Part shown: positions 24,672 through 37,977 of the stretch, one piece after another | Numbering within the stretch: position 1 is the stretch's first letter | Layout of the letters: each line of letters begins with the position of its first letter | Assembly: GCA_038049695.1 (NCBI GenBank) | Contig: CP142454.1 | Location: 13,558,501-13,622,500 of the forward strand | Reading direction: 5' to 3' | Length of the DNA: 64,000 nucleotides | Origin: Cinnamomum chago | Taxonomy: Eukaryota > Streptophyta > Magnoliopsida > Laurales > Lauraceae | Translations under genes and position numbers: made by a program | The notes under the pieces: generated by a model | Told to the model about the DNA's origin: nothing | What the model saw: only the letters and a program-made list of their open reading frames with translations | The model's database searches: none

Positions 24672-27600
24672 CTTTGTCCTTTGAATGCTTGTATTTGTGT
24701 CAGACAGTAACACACATTTCTGAGGAGTTCACCTTGGAGTTTCTGAGATTGCTTGACAAAGACAATAGACTCTGTTTTATTGGGTCTTATGAGAAGAGAA
24801 CAATTTTCTGACTGTTAGTTGTATCTATACAAAGTGCACATTCTGGGACTGTTAAGATGCAGCTACTTCTACCATGCAAATCCTGCCAATTAGGTCTGCT
24901 CAGTGCTGCATTAGTAAAGCAACCACTTCAGTAGTTTGCAGGACCATTGAAGTAGTTCCACTGCCACAATTGGGCCACATCTGTCGTGATATTTGAGACT
25001 TGAGAGGTGGGTTATATACTACTAGGAGCCCGGTTGCTCTGAAGCCAGGAATCCGAGGAAGATTGCAATAAGCCTGTAGGAATTGATTTGTGAGGCGTGT
25101 TTATTTGTTTGCAAGCATTTTGAGAATTCCAAATGTTAGCCCTAAAAAAGTAGAATTTCCAATACTCAACCCTACTCTAGCATTTGAATGATGGAGTTTT
25201 GGGAATTCATAGGGCCCAAAGTGGTTTTACTATGGATTGGGTTCTTATATCAAATATGGCATTTGTAATGCTCAAGGCAACCTGAAAGCAACCCAACAAG
25301 CCCAATTCAATGTGTTTAACCAAAGAAAATAGATCACCTTTGATCTTCATTTTAACCATTTATTGTAGTAATATGTATTCTAATGCAAACAAGAAGGCCC
25401 GGTCCTTTTTTGTCTCTTTGGCAAATATTCACACACACCCACTCAAGTCACCATTAGTCTACAGCTGGGATTTGATCATTGATTGGTTTTGTGCAAGGAA
25501 GATGCATGACCACTAAGCTACTGGTAGATTGACATCACCATCATCACAGGGCCTATGGCAGATTTGTTCGAATTGAATTTATGGTGAAATGAGCCCCACC
25601 AAAGGACAATTAAACATGTGAAGGATAAGAGGTTGACATGTTAATGGGACCTTCACTTTCCTAAGTATCAACTTAATAGGGCAATAGCTGGGCATTCGTT
25701 TCTAATCTTCCCTCGATTCAATCTTCACTAAAAGAGAGGTTATTTGATGATCATTTTTAGATATTCACCTTTAGTTCTTCATGTTACAACTTACACACAC
25801 AAAAATTGTAGGTAAATTATATGAAACAAACATGGCCGGTGGTTACTTGTAAAATCATAAAAGCAAAAGGCTATCTGTAATTTTCTCAACTCCTTAAGAC
25901 TCCAAAGTGGGACTAATGTTATACAGTTTCCCTACTTCCTTAATCCCCATGCTTATCGGTCATCTTAATGAGATCTACACTGTTCATTAGGTAATTTCCA
26001 TTAAGAATTGTCTCCATCGTAAGATTGACCATATGATGAATAACATGATTAATAAATATGCTTAATGTGCATAAGATAGTGTTGATCAAGTTATTCATCA
26101 TATATATATATATATATATATATATGGTCCAATCTTCCAGCGGGACGATACCTATTGGAGTAAAATCTGGGAAAATCTAGGGGTGATCGTGGGTGGTGTT
26201 GGGCTGGGTTGAGGCATATACAAGCAGGGCTGGGCTTAAGAAAAACAGGCCCCTTCTGTGCCAATCCAACATGGGCTGTAAATGTCAGGCCAGAATCCAC
26301 CCATTTGGTTAATCAATCTGGGCCAAATCGAGGTAGGCTTTAAGCTTTTGATAACTCCATCCAAGCTCGGCTCAAAAATTAAACAGTCCAAGATTATCTA
26401 AGCCTTGTCCAAAGTGAGCTGGACCCAGACTTTGTAAGAAACCCATGAGAATTTCGCATGGGACTTGGGGTCCATGTTAGCTCTAGGTCCTGCGGACTAT
26501 ATAGGCTTCCTTTTTCGCCAGAAGAGATCATTTTCCAATGACGATTATCGATCAGAACGTGGCACTAGGACTAGTCGATAATTAGGTCCACTGAGTCCTG
26601 CAACATACTCCAATTCTTGGTCGACCAGCTGACTCACTCAACCATCTTAAATGCCTCCTAATTGGTTAGACCTGCTGGGTCTTGAAACATTTCTAAAGAC
26701 TTCAGGATATGTTTAGTAGAGCATTCTCAAATGAAAAATAATAATTTACTATTGTTTCATGTCGACATTTTCCACAATTTCATGTTTTGAGATAGAAGCA
26801 ATTTATTTATTTATTTACTTGCAGGAAGAGAGTTTGAACCCAAAGTTGAGAAGTGTCGGTCTTATATAAGAGGGGGAAAACACATTTGACCACGGAAAAA
26901 GTTTGCAGCACCAAACAACACTGCAGAAGTCACCATGAAATAAAAATGCCCAAAAAACTGTTGTGCACAAACATGCTCTTACTTGTAGCATTGGATTAAT
27001 CACATGTAAAACAAGTGATCAACTAATATATACCTCACTATACCATTTTTCACTTTCACCACAGGAAACCAACATCGATAGTGGGTGTTGATGATGATTT
27101 GTGGTGAACACACGGGAGAAATGGATTAGTTTCATCCAAATGCACCTTCAACAACCAGTCAACTAGGCCTGGTTACAGCCATAGCCTCCAATATATATGA
27201 GGACATTATTAAACATGCTAATGAGGAATTTCTCAACGGATGGGTGTGCTTGTAGTGTTTTATTTTATATGTCTCTCATGTTGTTTAGCTTTTATCCATA
27301 AAAATCATCACCACCATGAAAAAGTAAAAAGAATTTAACAAAAACCACTGTGAAGGCTATTTTTCCGGCTTCGCCTCCTTGTTCTGCTTGCAGCCAGGTT
27401 GCCTTCATTGGGGGGTGTTGGTGTATGGTGGGTTGGGTTGAAAGATATGGACAAGCCATGAATACTATCCAAATCATTTTCTAATTTCTATCCTACAAAT
27501 GACAGGCATTCAGCAGTGGTCCACTGATTTTCCGAACAACATGTTCGGCTGCAAAGAAATAAAATGATTATGACAGCGCACATCCACCAACCAAAACCCT

Positions 27601-27749
27601 CCAAACCAACAATAGAAGTTGAACTATTATTTGATTCCATTAAAGCTGATTACAATATCTAAGATCCAGATGAGGGGAACCCAATTCCCTGTTGTTTTTA
27701 CCCGAGAAGTCAACAAAAAAACAGGTATGGGCATGATGGTAGAAACTCT
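24672..27749. other. Spacer upstream of copy D and downstream of the bL12 gene
   Basis: No gene is seen. 24672-26435 is duplicated at 51027-53936, with a MULE and other insertions added there. A (TA)n tract lies at 26101-26126, shorter at the block 2 equivalent (53616-53627). Beyond 26435 the sequence is single-copy within this window and contains no recognisable exon. Confidence 0.6.
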
Positions 27750-28340
27750 TCACTCCATCACTGCAACACCACCAGCACCCTTTATTTTCTCTATGATATC
27801 ATTTGCCTCTTCCTTGGTGACCCCTTGCTTCACCAACACCGGCACCTTCTCGACCAGATCTTTGGCCTCCTTCAACCCCAGATTAGTGAAGGCCCTAACC
27901 TCTTTGATCACCTTGATTTTTGCTGCCGCATCGAACTTTTCCAATTTCACATCAAAAGCTGTTTTCTCTACCTTCTTCTCCTCAGCCTTAGCCGACCCAG
28001 CAGATGGCCCACCCTGCAGACCGAAGTCCAAGCCATCTGAAGAAATTGGTTGCATTTTGGGGTGCCTTAGCCTATCTCTGAGGGTGGGGCCAATCTGTTT
28101 CAGTTCCTCAGGGGAGAGGGCAGCAATGCGGTCAGCAAGCTGAACAATCTTATCAGAAGGTGGTGGTCTGGGGCCATATGGATCATAAACAGTAGGGTAT
28201 TTGTACCTCTTTGGCTTCGTCTTGGGGTCCCGAGGAACAAAGTCATGGTGGAATGGACGACATTGTAGAGAAGGTTTGCAGGGTTTAGGAAGAAGTTGGG
28301 CCGAAACACGAACAGCTCTGAAAAATGCATAGGGTTTCAT
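27750..28340 (-). CDS. Mitochondrial ribosomal protein bL12 (L7/L12 type), single exon
   Basis: bL12 forms the flexible stalk of the large ribosomal subunit that recruits translation factors. The 196-residue frame opens with an Arg/Ser-rich, acid-poor leader ([20 protein letters not shown]...) as expected of a mitochondrial presequence. It continues with a plant mitochondrial linker ([20 protein letters not shown]), then the N-terminal dimerisation helix region ([19 protein letters not shown]). The C-terminal domain has the family motifs [39 protein letters not shown], and ending [18 protein letters not shown]. The length fits plant mitochondrial L12. The reading frame has no intron. A possible 5'-leader intron is noted separately. 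It is the only uninterrupted single-copy gene between the two hydrolase blocks. Confidence 0.96.
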   Translation of the reverse strand: MKPYAFFRAVRVSAQLLPKPCKPSLQCRPFHHDFVPRDPKTKPKRYKYPTVYDPYGPRPPPSDKIVQLADRIAALSPEELKQIGPTLRDRLRHPKMQPISSDGLDFGLQGGPSAGSAKAEEKKVEKTAFDVKLEKFDAAAKIKVIKEVRAFTNLGLKEAKDLVEKVPVLVKQGVTKEEANDIIEKIKGAGGVAVME

Positions 28341-31300
28341 GGTTTTCTAGTAGGTAACTTGGCTTCTTTAGGAAGTCTGGCAGCCAGGGTAAGAAATTTT
28401 TTAATTACAAATTAGCCAGACAGAACAAAAATAAAGGCTGCTAAGTTCTCTATGTTATCACAATGGACACGACTACCAAAGGATTTTCTATTGTTAGTTA
28501 ATATAATAAATGTAAATTTTTTCCGCTTATACAGTATACGACCTGAAAACCAATGAAAGAAATGTATCATCCACATCAGGTAACAATAGGATAATTATCT
28601 CCTATTAGTAAAGAGTAACACTTCTAGTCTATGAATGGAGCATGAAGGATCATCAAACTCAGGTTATCAGAACCACAACAATTAAGATTCGTCTCATTAG
28701 ATATGAACAGAAGACAAAAAGGGCAAAAAGGAAGCAGATTACATTGCAATTTGCAACTTAATCAGTTGACTACAAAACTAACCAAACTCATATAATTCCC
28801 TGATCTGGGGACAGACAACTTAGCTCTAAAATACATGTCACATATAATGAGATATTTCTAAAACTTTGTGATTTATGGTGAGATTTTTGTGGAACAATGT
28901 TTTCAAATATTGGAAATTTTGACGACATTAAAAAAATATTGCAAGAGTATCATCATCATCTTCATTGAAGCCTTACATCCCCTCTCTTTTGGCTAGTTTC
29001 ATAGTTGTTTAAAGACTTTACAGTCGACTGCCTATCACAAAAACATTGATATTGAAGAGATAAAGTGGAAAAAATATTGAGATTTTAACTAATTATAAAG
29101 TAATTCTATGTTTCTTGTATTTCCACTATTTAAAAATCAGTGTAACTTTCGCAGCACTTTCCCAATAGTATCCCAAGAATCCACCCAAAATTTGACAAAA
29201 ATTAATATAATTCAGAGATGATAATATTGTAACAACTAGATTTGTGGCATTGCTAACAATGGACATATGGATAAGTAGAACTCATGAAGCTGAGAGATGA
29301 TAAGGCTAGGAAGATTATTATGAAAATATATTGACCAGAAGTGTTACACGGTGCAGCTGCAGCCAACGGCTGCATTATTTATACCTGATTCAAGTTTTAA
29401 CCAGAGCAACTGGTCGTTGATGGGAATGATCCCCACTGGTGAATTTTATGACACCTTTCAAATTGTTTCTGAAATTTATGAACGTATTCAAATAATCTAA
29501 TGGCTCTTCCACTAGAGCTGGGATATGAGCAATGAATCAGACTCATTTAAACATAGAAGGTCAAGGATGTGACGCAATCCACAAGAGAGTGCTTTAGAAA
29601 ATCAGAGTGGTAGTAGAGAAGAACAAGAAATTTCAGAAACATATTTTCCAAGCCAAAATATAAGAAAGGGCCACAAGATCGATGCTTAAGAACTTTAATG
29701 CCCAAAAGAGGCAAGGATATGACGGGGATGCCATGGATATGGCAAGGATAGAAACTTTACAGTTTTAGAGACGCTGGAATTCTAAGCTTGAGGATGAGAG
29801 AATCACCTAAGAATTAATGGAATGAGAGAAAGAAGAATTTGCCCCTGGATCACAAATGATGAGAGGAACACATTGTCTGGTCATCTATAGTGGTCCCTTA
29901 CATAGATAGGCTATGCCCTCAAAATTATAGAGGAATTTGGCAATCTTGACCATGTAAATCTTGGCCTGTAAATTATTGATAGAAGATGAGCAAGCAAATG
30001 AACAACAGCGATCTACACTTCCACAAAGAAGTTTGACTTTCTTTTAGAAAGATGATTTTTCCACACTGTATGTGGATTAAACAAGGCCAACAAACACAAT
30101 CATTTATTTAGCTCATCTCTTCTGGGGGCGTAGGTGTAAGGTGATTATTGTAAGTTGCAACCCTTAATTGGAACAGAGGTAGCCCATAACCTAAAATAAT
30201 GACAGTTGGACTACCTTAGCCATCGAATCAATGATCATCAGTAAAAGGCAGAAAAAAAGGTGAAAGAATAGTTTGCTCTTTGCTCAACACAAGATTGCGT
30301 GTTCACATCAATGATCTTGAAATGGACAGATGACAAAAATGGCCAAAGAACAACCTCACTCAACGAGTAAAAAGTAAGGCAATTGAATGACCGGGATCTT
30401 GAAAAACTACTTTTGTCAAAAAATTCCCAATGACCACTTACAAAATCAAATACATAGCACATAGGTAATTCTGTTTCATGATTGGAAAGGGAAACCCATT
30501 ACAGACTACGGTCTCTTGTTTTCCAAATATCCATACTCATATAATAGAATTAAAGCAAGTTATTCTTTTGAACAGAAAAAAAATAAAATTCAAGAGGTTT
30601 CTACTAAGACAAAAATAAAAAGACGCAAAATAAAAATAAAAATGTATAGATGAATAGTTAATGTCAAATAACTCATATAGATAACTTCCTCTGCTCAATA
30701 GTAGAATTACATAAAACAATTTTATAATTCCATTTACAGCAACTGAAAACTGCCAAGGATTAATAGTATGAATTCTCCTCGCTAAATTCTGCTTCAAAGC
30801 ATATCGGGTACATTTCACCGCTCAATAAGGAAAGCATAACTTATAAACAAAAACTCAAACACCTGGTGGGCAAAAACCAAACAGACCATACTGTAGGCCC
30901 TTTTAGATGTTCATAAACCAAGTACAGATAACTTGGATTATGCACAAATGAGGGTCATCAGTTTGGACATTTTCCAGGCTGAGTTGCAGTTGTTTTGTTA
31001 TTTTCCATGAGCAATCACAGGTAAACAAGTTTACAACTTAATAGAAATACAGTCAACTTGATTACAAAGCAAGCGACTTCCAAGGATCAAAACAGGGCGT
31101 ACAATATGTCATTATTTCACAGCATCATGGATCATTTCAACATTCAGCAAGGGCTACAAAAGTTCTAAATAAAAACAAACATCTGGTGGGAAGAATCGAA
31201 CAGACCCTTGAAGCAAAAAAGGCTCTTTCGGCGGCAAAATCCGTCATTCATTAAGAAAACAACACCAACAACGACAAACAGAAAGGAAAAACGGCATTTC

Positions 31301-33635
31301 GTGTACATCCAAACAAGCCCCAAAGCAGATAATGAGGAGAGAAAGATTTCTTTACCTGTTTGGATGGAGGATCATGCGACTCTTCCTCTCTCTCTCTCTC
31401 TCTCTCTCTCCAGCAACTCTAGTGTGGACTGTGGAGTGGCCAGGGTTAAAATAATGATAATAACAACTAGAGGGTTTATGTTCATAGGCCCATGAGCTGG
31501 CCCGGTTGTAATTTTTCAGATTAAAGATAAATGGGTTGAGCCTAGGCCTTGCCAGACTTGGACCAGGTGCTCGCTGTGGGGGCCGACATGCTCCCCATGG
31601 TGGGTTGAGAGCTAGGGGATCTGAACATAACTGTGGGCTCTATCTCCATGCCAAAAATGGTGTCCATCTGACTGTCCTAACCCCTTCATCAAAGGCTCAT
31701 AATTTTTTTTTGATCGGTAATGACACTCATATTAAAACGAATAGAAGTGTGATACAAAATAAAGCAAAATAGGGAAAAAAAGGACAAAATAAAAATATCC
31801 AATCGATCACGGGACCCAGTCCATTCGAATGTATGAATACATTTACAATGGATCCAATGTAATTCAATGATCCAAACCCCACCCATGAAGTAGGAGGAGG
31901 AAGGGTTGGTTTTTGGTGGGGGGAGAGGAGAGATTGGATTTCCATGGAAATGGGGCTGTTTGGATGAGGTTTTGGGATTTTGAGGTGGAAGAAATGATAA
32001 TTGATGCCATGAATGCAATCAATGTAGCATGAAGAGAGAGAGAGAGAGGAGGAGGGAATTGTTTTCATCGGGTGGGCTTTCCATACAATATATTTGACGT
32101 CTTAGACATAGGACCAGTTAGAGTCTAGCCGAGATCGGGCTCCAATTCAAGCCAAATAAGTCCGGCCAAATAGACTTATTGATGCACAAACAATTGAACT
32201 AGACCACAACAAGAGTAATTTAGTCAATTGCAAAATGAAGATTTTGAGTTTCATTGCAATTTTTAATATCGAATTCAAACTACTGTGAGAGATATTGGTG
32301 GTAGAGATGGATATTGGTGTTATATAATGGTGGTCATATGGTTAAACATATTATATAAATTAAAGCTAAGGGAGAGGTGGGCTGTAAGGGGTGCCACCTC
32401 AGTACCTAATTATTCTTCTTTCAAATAAATATGGAGAAAAAATATAGAATGCTTTAAGGTGCCATGTCATCACATGCCACACTTTTTTCTCCAAAAAAAT
32501 CTCTTTATCCATATCCTCTATCTCATAAAGTCTCCCAATCAATATCCCCTAAAATCTCTCTATTTTGCTACAATTATTCTCTCTCAACACCATTTATCTT
32601 CCATCGTCTCAAGATTGTTATCTTTTAATTTTAATATTTGGGGCCCACCTTTCTACAATTCATACTGATAAATTTTTCATTAAAAATATCATTTTCTTTT
32701 AGTTTTCAAATACCACTCTACTCTATTCAAAGATTGTCGCATGTGAACGAAAATCAGACCCGACCTTCTGGTAAACCACCTCATTGATGGGCTTGTGATA
32801 AAAATATTTTGAGGTTGGAGTTTTTTGTTGAATCTTATAGGCATCCTTTTCTGAACTAATTATATAGACATGTGACCCTAGATTTGGCCCACCATAAATT
32901 ACACTTCCGTGGGTCCACATGGACTCATAATTAAGAGATATATACATTGATCTAAGGTAGGCCAATTATTACTGTGATCAAATAACATTAGCTTGTGGTT
33001 TTAAAGTCTCATAATTTATGGCTTTTAAAGTTAAGATGTTTATGCATTTTTAAAAAAAATCTAGAGCTAAAAAGAGATTTGAAGAGTTCTAACAAAATTC
33101 TCTTTTCTATATCTTCTTTAGTAATTATTGCTGTTATTATTATTATTTTTATGCCGTTGTTGAATGGATTTTTTTTAGCTTTATCTTTGTAAAAGTTTAT
33201 TGTTGATGTTGAGCACTTGTATTTGTGATTGAAGATGTGTCGATTGTTTTTATATAAATATGCATGAATATATATATGCTTATATATTTATAATTAATTT
33301 TGATATCTCATAAATTTAAAATGTAATATCTTACCTTTTGTCCCGGGATAAGCACGGGACATTATTGCTAGTTATTTGCGATGGTTATATTGGACGTTTA
33401 GTGCATGGAATTTTTAGTCGTAATTTCTTGCACAGAAGATATAATACTCGACTGCCAAATGACTTGGACTTTTTATGTTATTGGAATTTGGGCCTCACAT
33501 GCATTTCAATCCTTATGTTCTTAGCTGAACATCCTTTGCTGCAAGGAAAGTTACTTTTAGCGCCAGAAAAAAAAAAAAAAAAAAGTTTTCAAGCTGCTTT
33601 GAGTTTTACTACAGTAGCAGTTTTCAAGCAAGATC
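28341..33635. other. Long spacer upstream of bL12, with low coding content
   Basis: No confident coding exon was found on either strand. At 31372 the minus strand shows CCAAACAG|GTAAAG preceded by a (GA)n-rich stretch (CT run 31382-31410 on plus). It could be the 5' leader exon of the bL12 gene with a roughly 3-kb leader intron, whose acceptor might be ...CCTACTAG just before the ATG. Around 31706-31800 an 'attaccgatcaaaaaaaa' end on the minus strand looks like the tail of a LINE or similar retroposon. GA/CT and T-rich tracts occur at 32031-32050 and 33170. All of these are tentative. Confidence 0.4.
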
Positions 33636-36600
33636 CTAGTCAAGGATGTCGGCCAAACTAGCAGAAGACTCTTCCCCAAGCAGTGCTCTTAGGACTTCAT
33701 CACTCACGCCATCAACATGGATGAGCATATGCCCATAATCAGCAAGCTCGTGATACTGGATCCATGGAAGCTTCTTTGAAACATAGCGTTGTAGGATAGT
33801 AGGAAAGATCTTGTCTTCATAGCCTTGCCATATGTGGACAGCTTCCTTGTGAGGGAATGGGTTGTTGAGATCCATAGGATCAAAGTCCCATTTGCTAAAA
33901 CCAACCATTATGTCTCGATGGATAGATTCAAAATCACCTTGTTGTTTTCCGTTGTCCTGAAACCAAGAAAATGGTTGTTTTGCTGACACTATCATTATTG
34001 AGAATGTTCTTACAAGAGTAAAAAGAACATTGTTTATAAATGTGAATAAAGATAATAGAAGCACTTACTTGCAACATGGTTTATAAATTTACATGCATTT
34101 TTCTTTATCATCTAACTTTTAGAAGTGTATCCATTGTCTAAGAACTGAAAACAAACTCATCATCCATGGAGAACTTTTCCAACAATTAAATATTTGATGG
34201 GCAATGATTATTGGGGTTAACTATAGTCAAACCAATAGCCGCTAAAAGAATAAAAGGTTTTGATGGTGCTTGAGATAAACCAGCCATGGTTGAAGAAGTC
34301 CCTGCTAGGGCCTATGAGCTTGTGTTCTTTTTGAATCTTTATATACATACAGTTCCCGAGTGCCTCTGGATGTGCATCAAACACTCTGTTTTGAGTGTTT
34401 TAGCAGAAGGGAACATTATATGTCATGCTGCATGAATTTGATTGCTAATGAACATTAGCAACATAGCAAGTAGGAGTGGGTACTATTTTTTAACTTTTCT
34501 ACTCTGAATCACTATTTGGGAATTGGGAATTTGGCATAAGCTAGTAACAATTTAAGCGAATTTTGGTGGCATGAAAATTAGCAACAATACTAGCTATGAA
34601 TCGGATAATATTTTCTAACTTTTCCCTAGTAAATCGGCAATGGTTATGTAGCAGAATTCTTCAAGCCAACTCCTGATAGATGGGATAGGATTAAGATGAT
34701 GAGGAATGGATGCCTATAGGTTTTGGTGCACCATTTAGGTGGCAAGATAATTATCTGCCATATTAGGTAAAAATGGGATACAAGGTTCACTATTCCTCTT
34801 GAAATCATTATTTGGGACTAATGCTAATGGTGATATAGGCCAAAAGAAGGAGAACAATAGTATTCCATCCCACCTAATATGGATTTTGACTAATTTTCCT
34901 CCAAAAATGCAAAATCAAGAATTTTGGATTCAATTTTAACAAAATTTATTTTTTGCTGAAGAAGATAGTGGGATCCAGTTCAAGTCTGTGAAATTGTGGA
35001 TCCCTCTTAGAATTTAAATATAGAAAAATATGGTTAGGGTAACAACCTCAGTAGCAGTCGGTTGGTTTGCTGACATTTTCTGAATGATCTCCCTGTCTTT
35101 TTGGCTAAGGGTACTCCCCTCCAAAGCGCTAAATGTAGGGAACCTTTTTTGAGTCGCCCACCAGTTGACTAGATGAGGAGCATAGTGTGCAATGCGTAGT
35201 GCCCATTGGTCTTGTACAAGTAGTGTCCTGTAGGTTTCTCTACATAGATTGGCTGGAAAAGAAGGCCACCAGTAGTTGATGATTGGAGCGACGAGTGCTA
35301 CCCCTGCTAATCTGCATGGAAATGATTTGGTAGGTAATTACTAATTAGTGTGATGCCCCGGGGTCCCATATCGACTAAAGGGAGGAAAGTGAGATTATAT
35401 GTAGAGCTTACACCATTGTTTTACATGAGGTCTTTTGATGGGTTGAGGACCATCAGAAATAAAACCATGAGAAGCAGATAATATCATGTATGCGTGTAGG
35501 GCTTTTGATGGGTTGAGGCCCATCAGAAATAAAACCGTGAGAAGCGGATAATATCATACATGCGTATAGGGTGGGCTGTTACAAATGGTATCAGAGCCAA
35601 CTCTCCACTGATTCAAGTGTGGGTCCCCTGCCACTGAGTTGGGTCTTAGACTAGGCTCAATCTTGGTCAAATTATGCAATAATATTATTGATTTTGCAAC
35701 TGACTAAAGAGTCTGAAACAATACATTAAAAAATAAAAGAAAAAACTAGGGAATATCATACCTGTGTGGTATGTGTTTGAGACAGCTCCAAGCAGCATAA
35801 CTCCCCATGGAAATCCCAATCACATAAAACCTAGGTCCTAACTCCAATTGGTCTGCGAGTTCTTGAATGTCAAAAGCTTCACTCTTAACAGAACGCTTTG
35901 GGTTTGGGTCACTCTCTCCATATCCTGCTCTATCATAGGTTAAAAAATATATACCCAGCTCCTCCGCCAGCTCCTGAAATAAAAAAGAGAGGCCAATCAG
36001 CTGAAGGTATTACTTAGGAACCAGTCAGCAAACTTATGTCAATGTAACCAATTACGGAACAAGGACACAACAGGATTTACGTGGTTAGGCAGTGCATCTA
36101 TAAATTAATTTTTACTATATTTGAGAAATAAGTTTACAGTGGTTTAACCCTTTCCGTGCCTCTCCAATTACACTGATTCTCAAGTTTCAACCGGGGCACA
36201 TTTAATTTGCATCCTCAGCGAGGATAAATGCCCCATTTTTAACTTTTTCCAATCTTATGGTCTCCTAAATCACGGTCAGAAACGTTCATCCTCTCCAGAA
36301 GGCCAAAAACGCCCATCGAGTCAATTTTGAGCCATTGATTCATCATGGATTTCAAGGAAATCTTAAAAAAAAAAACCTCCATCCATTTAGATGATCGCTT
36401 CTAGACTTCCATGGGCCCTTAAATCATGATCCGAACCGTTCATATTTTCTAGAAGATTAAAAATGGGCAAAGGTTAATTTCATGCCTTGGTTCCTCGTGA
36501 GTTTTCAGAAATATGTGAAAAATGGTGAACGGGTAGATGTAGTATAGGGTAAATGGTGTGATTCCGCGATGCGATCTAAACGTGGGATGCGATGATTCCT

Positions 36601-37138
36601 CAATTTTCTGCGGTGAGGAAAGCCTGATTCCAGGGGATGCAAGGAATCCTGTAAATGGTTGATTCCTCTCTAGTCACCAAAGTGCCCTTAGCCAAAAACC
36701 TAGTCCTAGTGCCTTTTGTCTTCTGTTGCCCTAGCAGGTGAACCCTACCTTGGATCTAATGTACACTATGGCCCAGGAGCTAGATCAATCACTATACAAT
36801 ATAAGCCATTTATCAGTATACAAAATTCAGTTGAAGAACTAAACCCATTTAGGAAAACAGATAGAAAAAGCAGAATTTCATCTTACTCGAGATGCTGGGA
36901 AGAAGTTCTCTCTGGGGCCGCCCATGCCATGTAATAGAACGATTTTGTACTTAGCCTTCTCTTTTGGGACTCCACTCTCATTGTAGGCCAGATGCCTTCC
37001 ATCTCTGAGCCTCACTCTGGTTGCAGTAACAGGAGGACCATTTGGAGATCCACATAGCCTTGGAGGGGGAGGTCGGATGGCTTCATAAATCAACCCTCCC
37101 AAAGCCACCAGAAGAACTACTACTATTTCACATAACAT
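33636..37138 (-). CDS. Membrane-anchored alpha/beta hydrolase, copy B (intact, 4 exons)
   Basis: Exons are 36887-37138, 35762-35973, 35047-35311 and 33636-33956; total 1050 nt, 349 residues, phases compatible. The order is an N-terminal hydrophobic anchor (MLCEIVVVLLVALGGLIYEA), CGSPNGPPVTATRVRLRDGR, LLHGMGGP, DRAGYGESDPNPKRSVKS, elbow GISMGS (Ser139), GYEDKIFP (Asp291) and DYGHML (His319). Exon 3 is six bases shorter than in copy D: the segment between FSALEG and SQKDRE is reduced in frame. It is therefore probably still functional, but its lid region differs. Intron 2 carries an LTR fragment. It is the intact counterpart of truncated copy E. As for copy D, the substrate is not known and the exon 3 donor is the weak GAG|GTTGTT. 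Confidence 0.88.
35349..35640 (+). mobile_element. Short LTR (235 bp) plus primer-binding site in intron 2 of copy B
   Basis: The LTR runs from TGTGATGCCCCGGGGTCC (35349) to GGGCTGTTACA (35583). It is followed after two bases by TGGTATCAGAGCC, an initiator-Met-type primer-binding site, and about 40 further bases before hydrolase intron sequence resumes at 'gagttgggtcttagactagg'. Inside the LTR a 70-bp unit starting 'cttttgatgggttgagg' is repeated in tandem (35432 and 35502). No coding part remains. It is absent from the equivalent introns of D and C. Confidence 0.78.
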
Positions 37139-37168
37139 CTTTTAGTGCTTGTATCATACAAACAGTTC

Positions 37169-37226
<58 letters not shown>
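37169..37226. repeat. (CA)n(TA)n compound microsatellite upstream of copy B
   Basis: A CA run followed directly by a TA run lies 30-90 bp upstream of the copy B start codon. Copy E has only 'cacacatatac' at the equivalent place (about 19898-19908), so the tract expanded after the duplication. Confidence 0.9.
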
Positions 37227-37228
<2 letters not shown>

Positions 37229-37677
37229 GAATTCACCCAAGAGAGAGTTCTGGGCCCTTTTTATTGAGCTAAAAAATGCATTGTAAATTAGTCCAGAGCC
37301 AAATACATCACAGATTATCATATATTGGCTTTTTCTTATTTCAGGCATTAGAGGATCTGGACTCTCACATAAATAGGCCCTGGGAAGATTTAGTGCATTT
37401 TGAATCGATGAATGAGATCATATATCTATATATTGGCATTTTCTTAGTACGGGCATTAGAGGATCAGGATTCAGACCATAAATAGGCCCTGGACAGATTG
37501 CCTGTATCCACGAGTGTTTTAGAGGATGAATAATCTGCCTCCTAATCCTGCTAAAACCATTGAATGGCATGGTTTCCATTAGTGCTTTTTGAATGGATAA
37601 GATCATATAAGACGCCTTTGTGCCAACATTGAAAATTTGTAAGCCTGCAGGTTCTTTTTCTACACCACACATCCTTT

Positions 37678-37760
37678 GAATGAAAGCAGGGTCGGCTTAA
37701 TGTTAAAACAATCCACAAGATTTTTGAAAGTTCTCTCTTGCTTAGAAAGGAAACAAATGA

Positions 37761-37804
<44 letters not shown>

Positions 37805-37924
37805 CTATGAAAATATTCATGTATATCTATCACTCACCATAGGATGAAAGCAGGGTGGGCTTAATGTTAAAACAATCCGCAAGATTTTTGAAAGTTCTCT
37901 CTTGCTTAGAAAGGAAACAAATGA

Positions 37925-37974
<50 letters not shown>

Positions 37975-37977
37975 ATA
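37678..37977. repeat. 164-bp tandem duplication ending in (CT)n(TA)n
   Basis: 'gatgaaagcagggt.ggctta' begins at about 37679 and again at 37842. Each unit ends in a CT run followed by a TA run. The first unit also carries 'gaaaatattcatgtatatct', a motif shared with the foldback cluster at 38417-39280, which suggests common origin. Confidence 0.88.

Larger units (their letters stand above)
14857..26435. repeat. Segmental-duplication block 1 (hydrolase copies E + D)
   Basis: Exons, introns and intergenic DNA of this block align in the same order and orientation with 33.5-53.94 kb. Examples are 20310-20570 with 39440-39700, 20575-21670 with 46050-47110, and 26090-26430 with 53600-53936. The right breakpoint is where homology stops, after 'gagctggacccagact' (26435 here, 53936 in block 2). 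The left end is hidden by the Copia element. Block 2 is longer because it gained insertions. Confidence 0.88.

Noticed and set aside
27619..28143. 174-codon open frame on the plus strand
   Set aside because: It is antisense to the bL12 gene and results from that gene's codon composition; no domain is recognisable.
31689..32068. Overlapping 109- and 113-codon frames on the minus strand
   Set aside because: No conserved domain; the end resembles a retroposon tail and part is low-complexity Ser/Leu from a CT run.
32459..33192. Several 60-80 codon frames upstream of copy B's 3' end
   Set aside because: Compositionally simple, no motif, no splice-compatible neighbours; treated as spacer.
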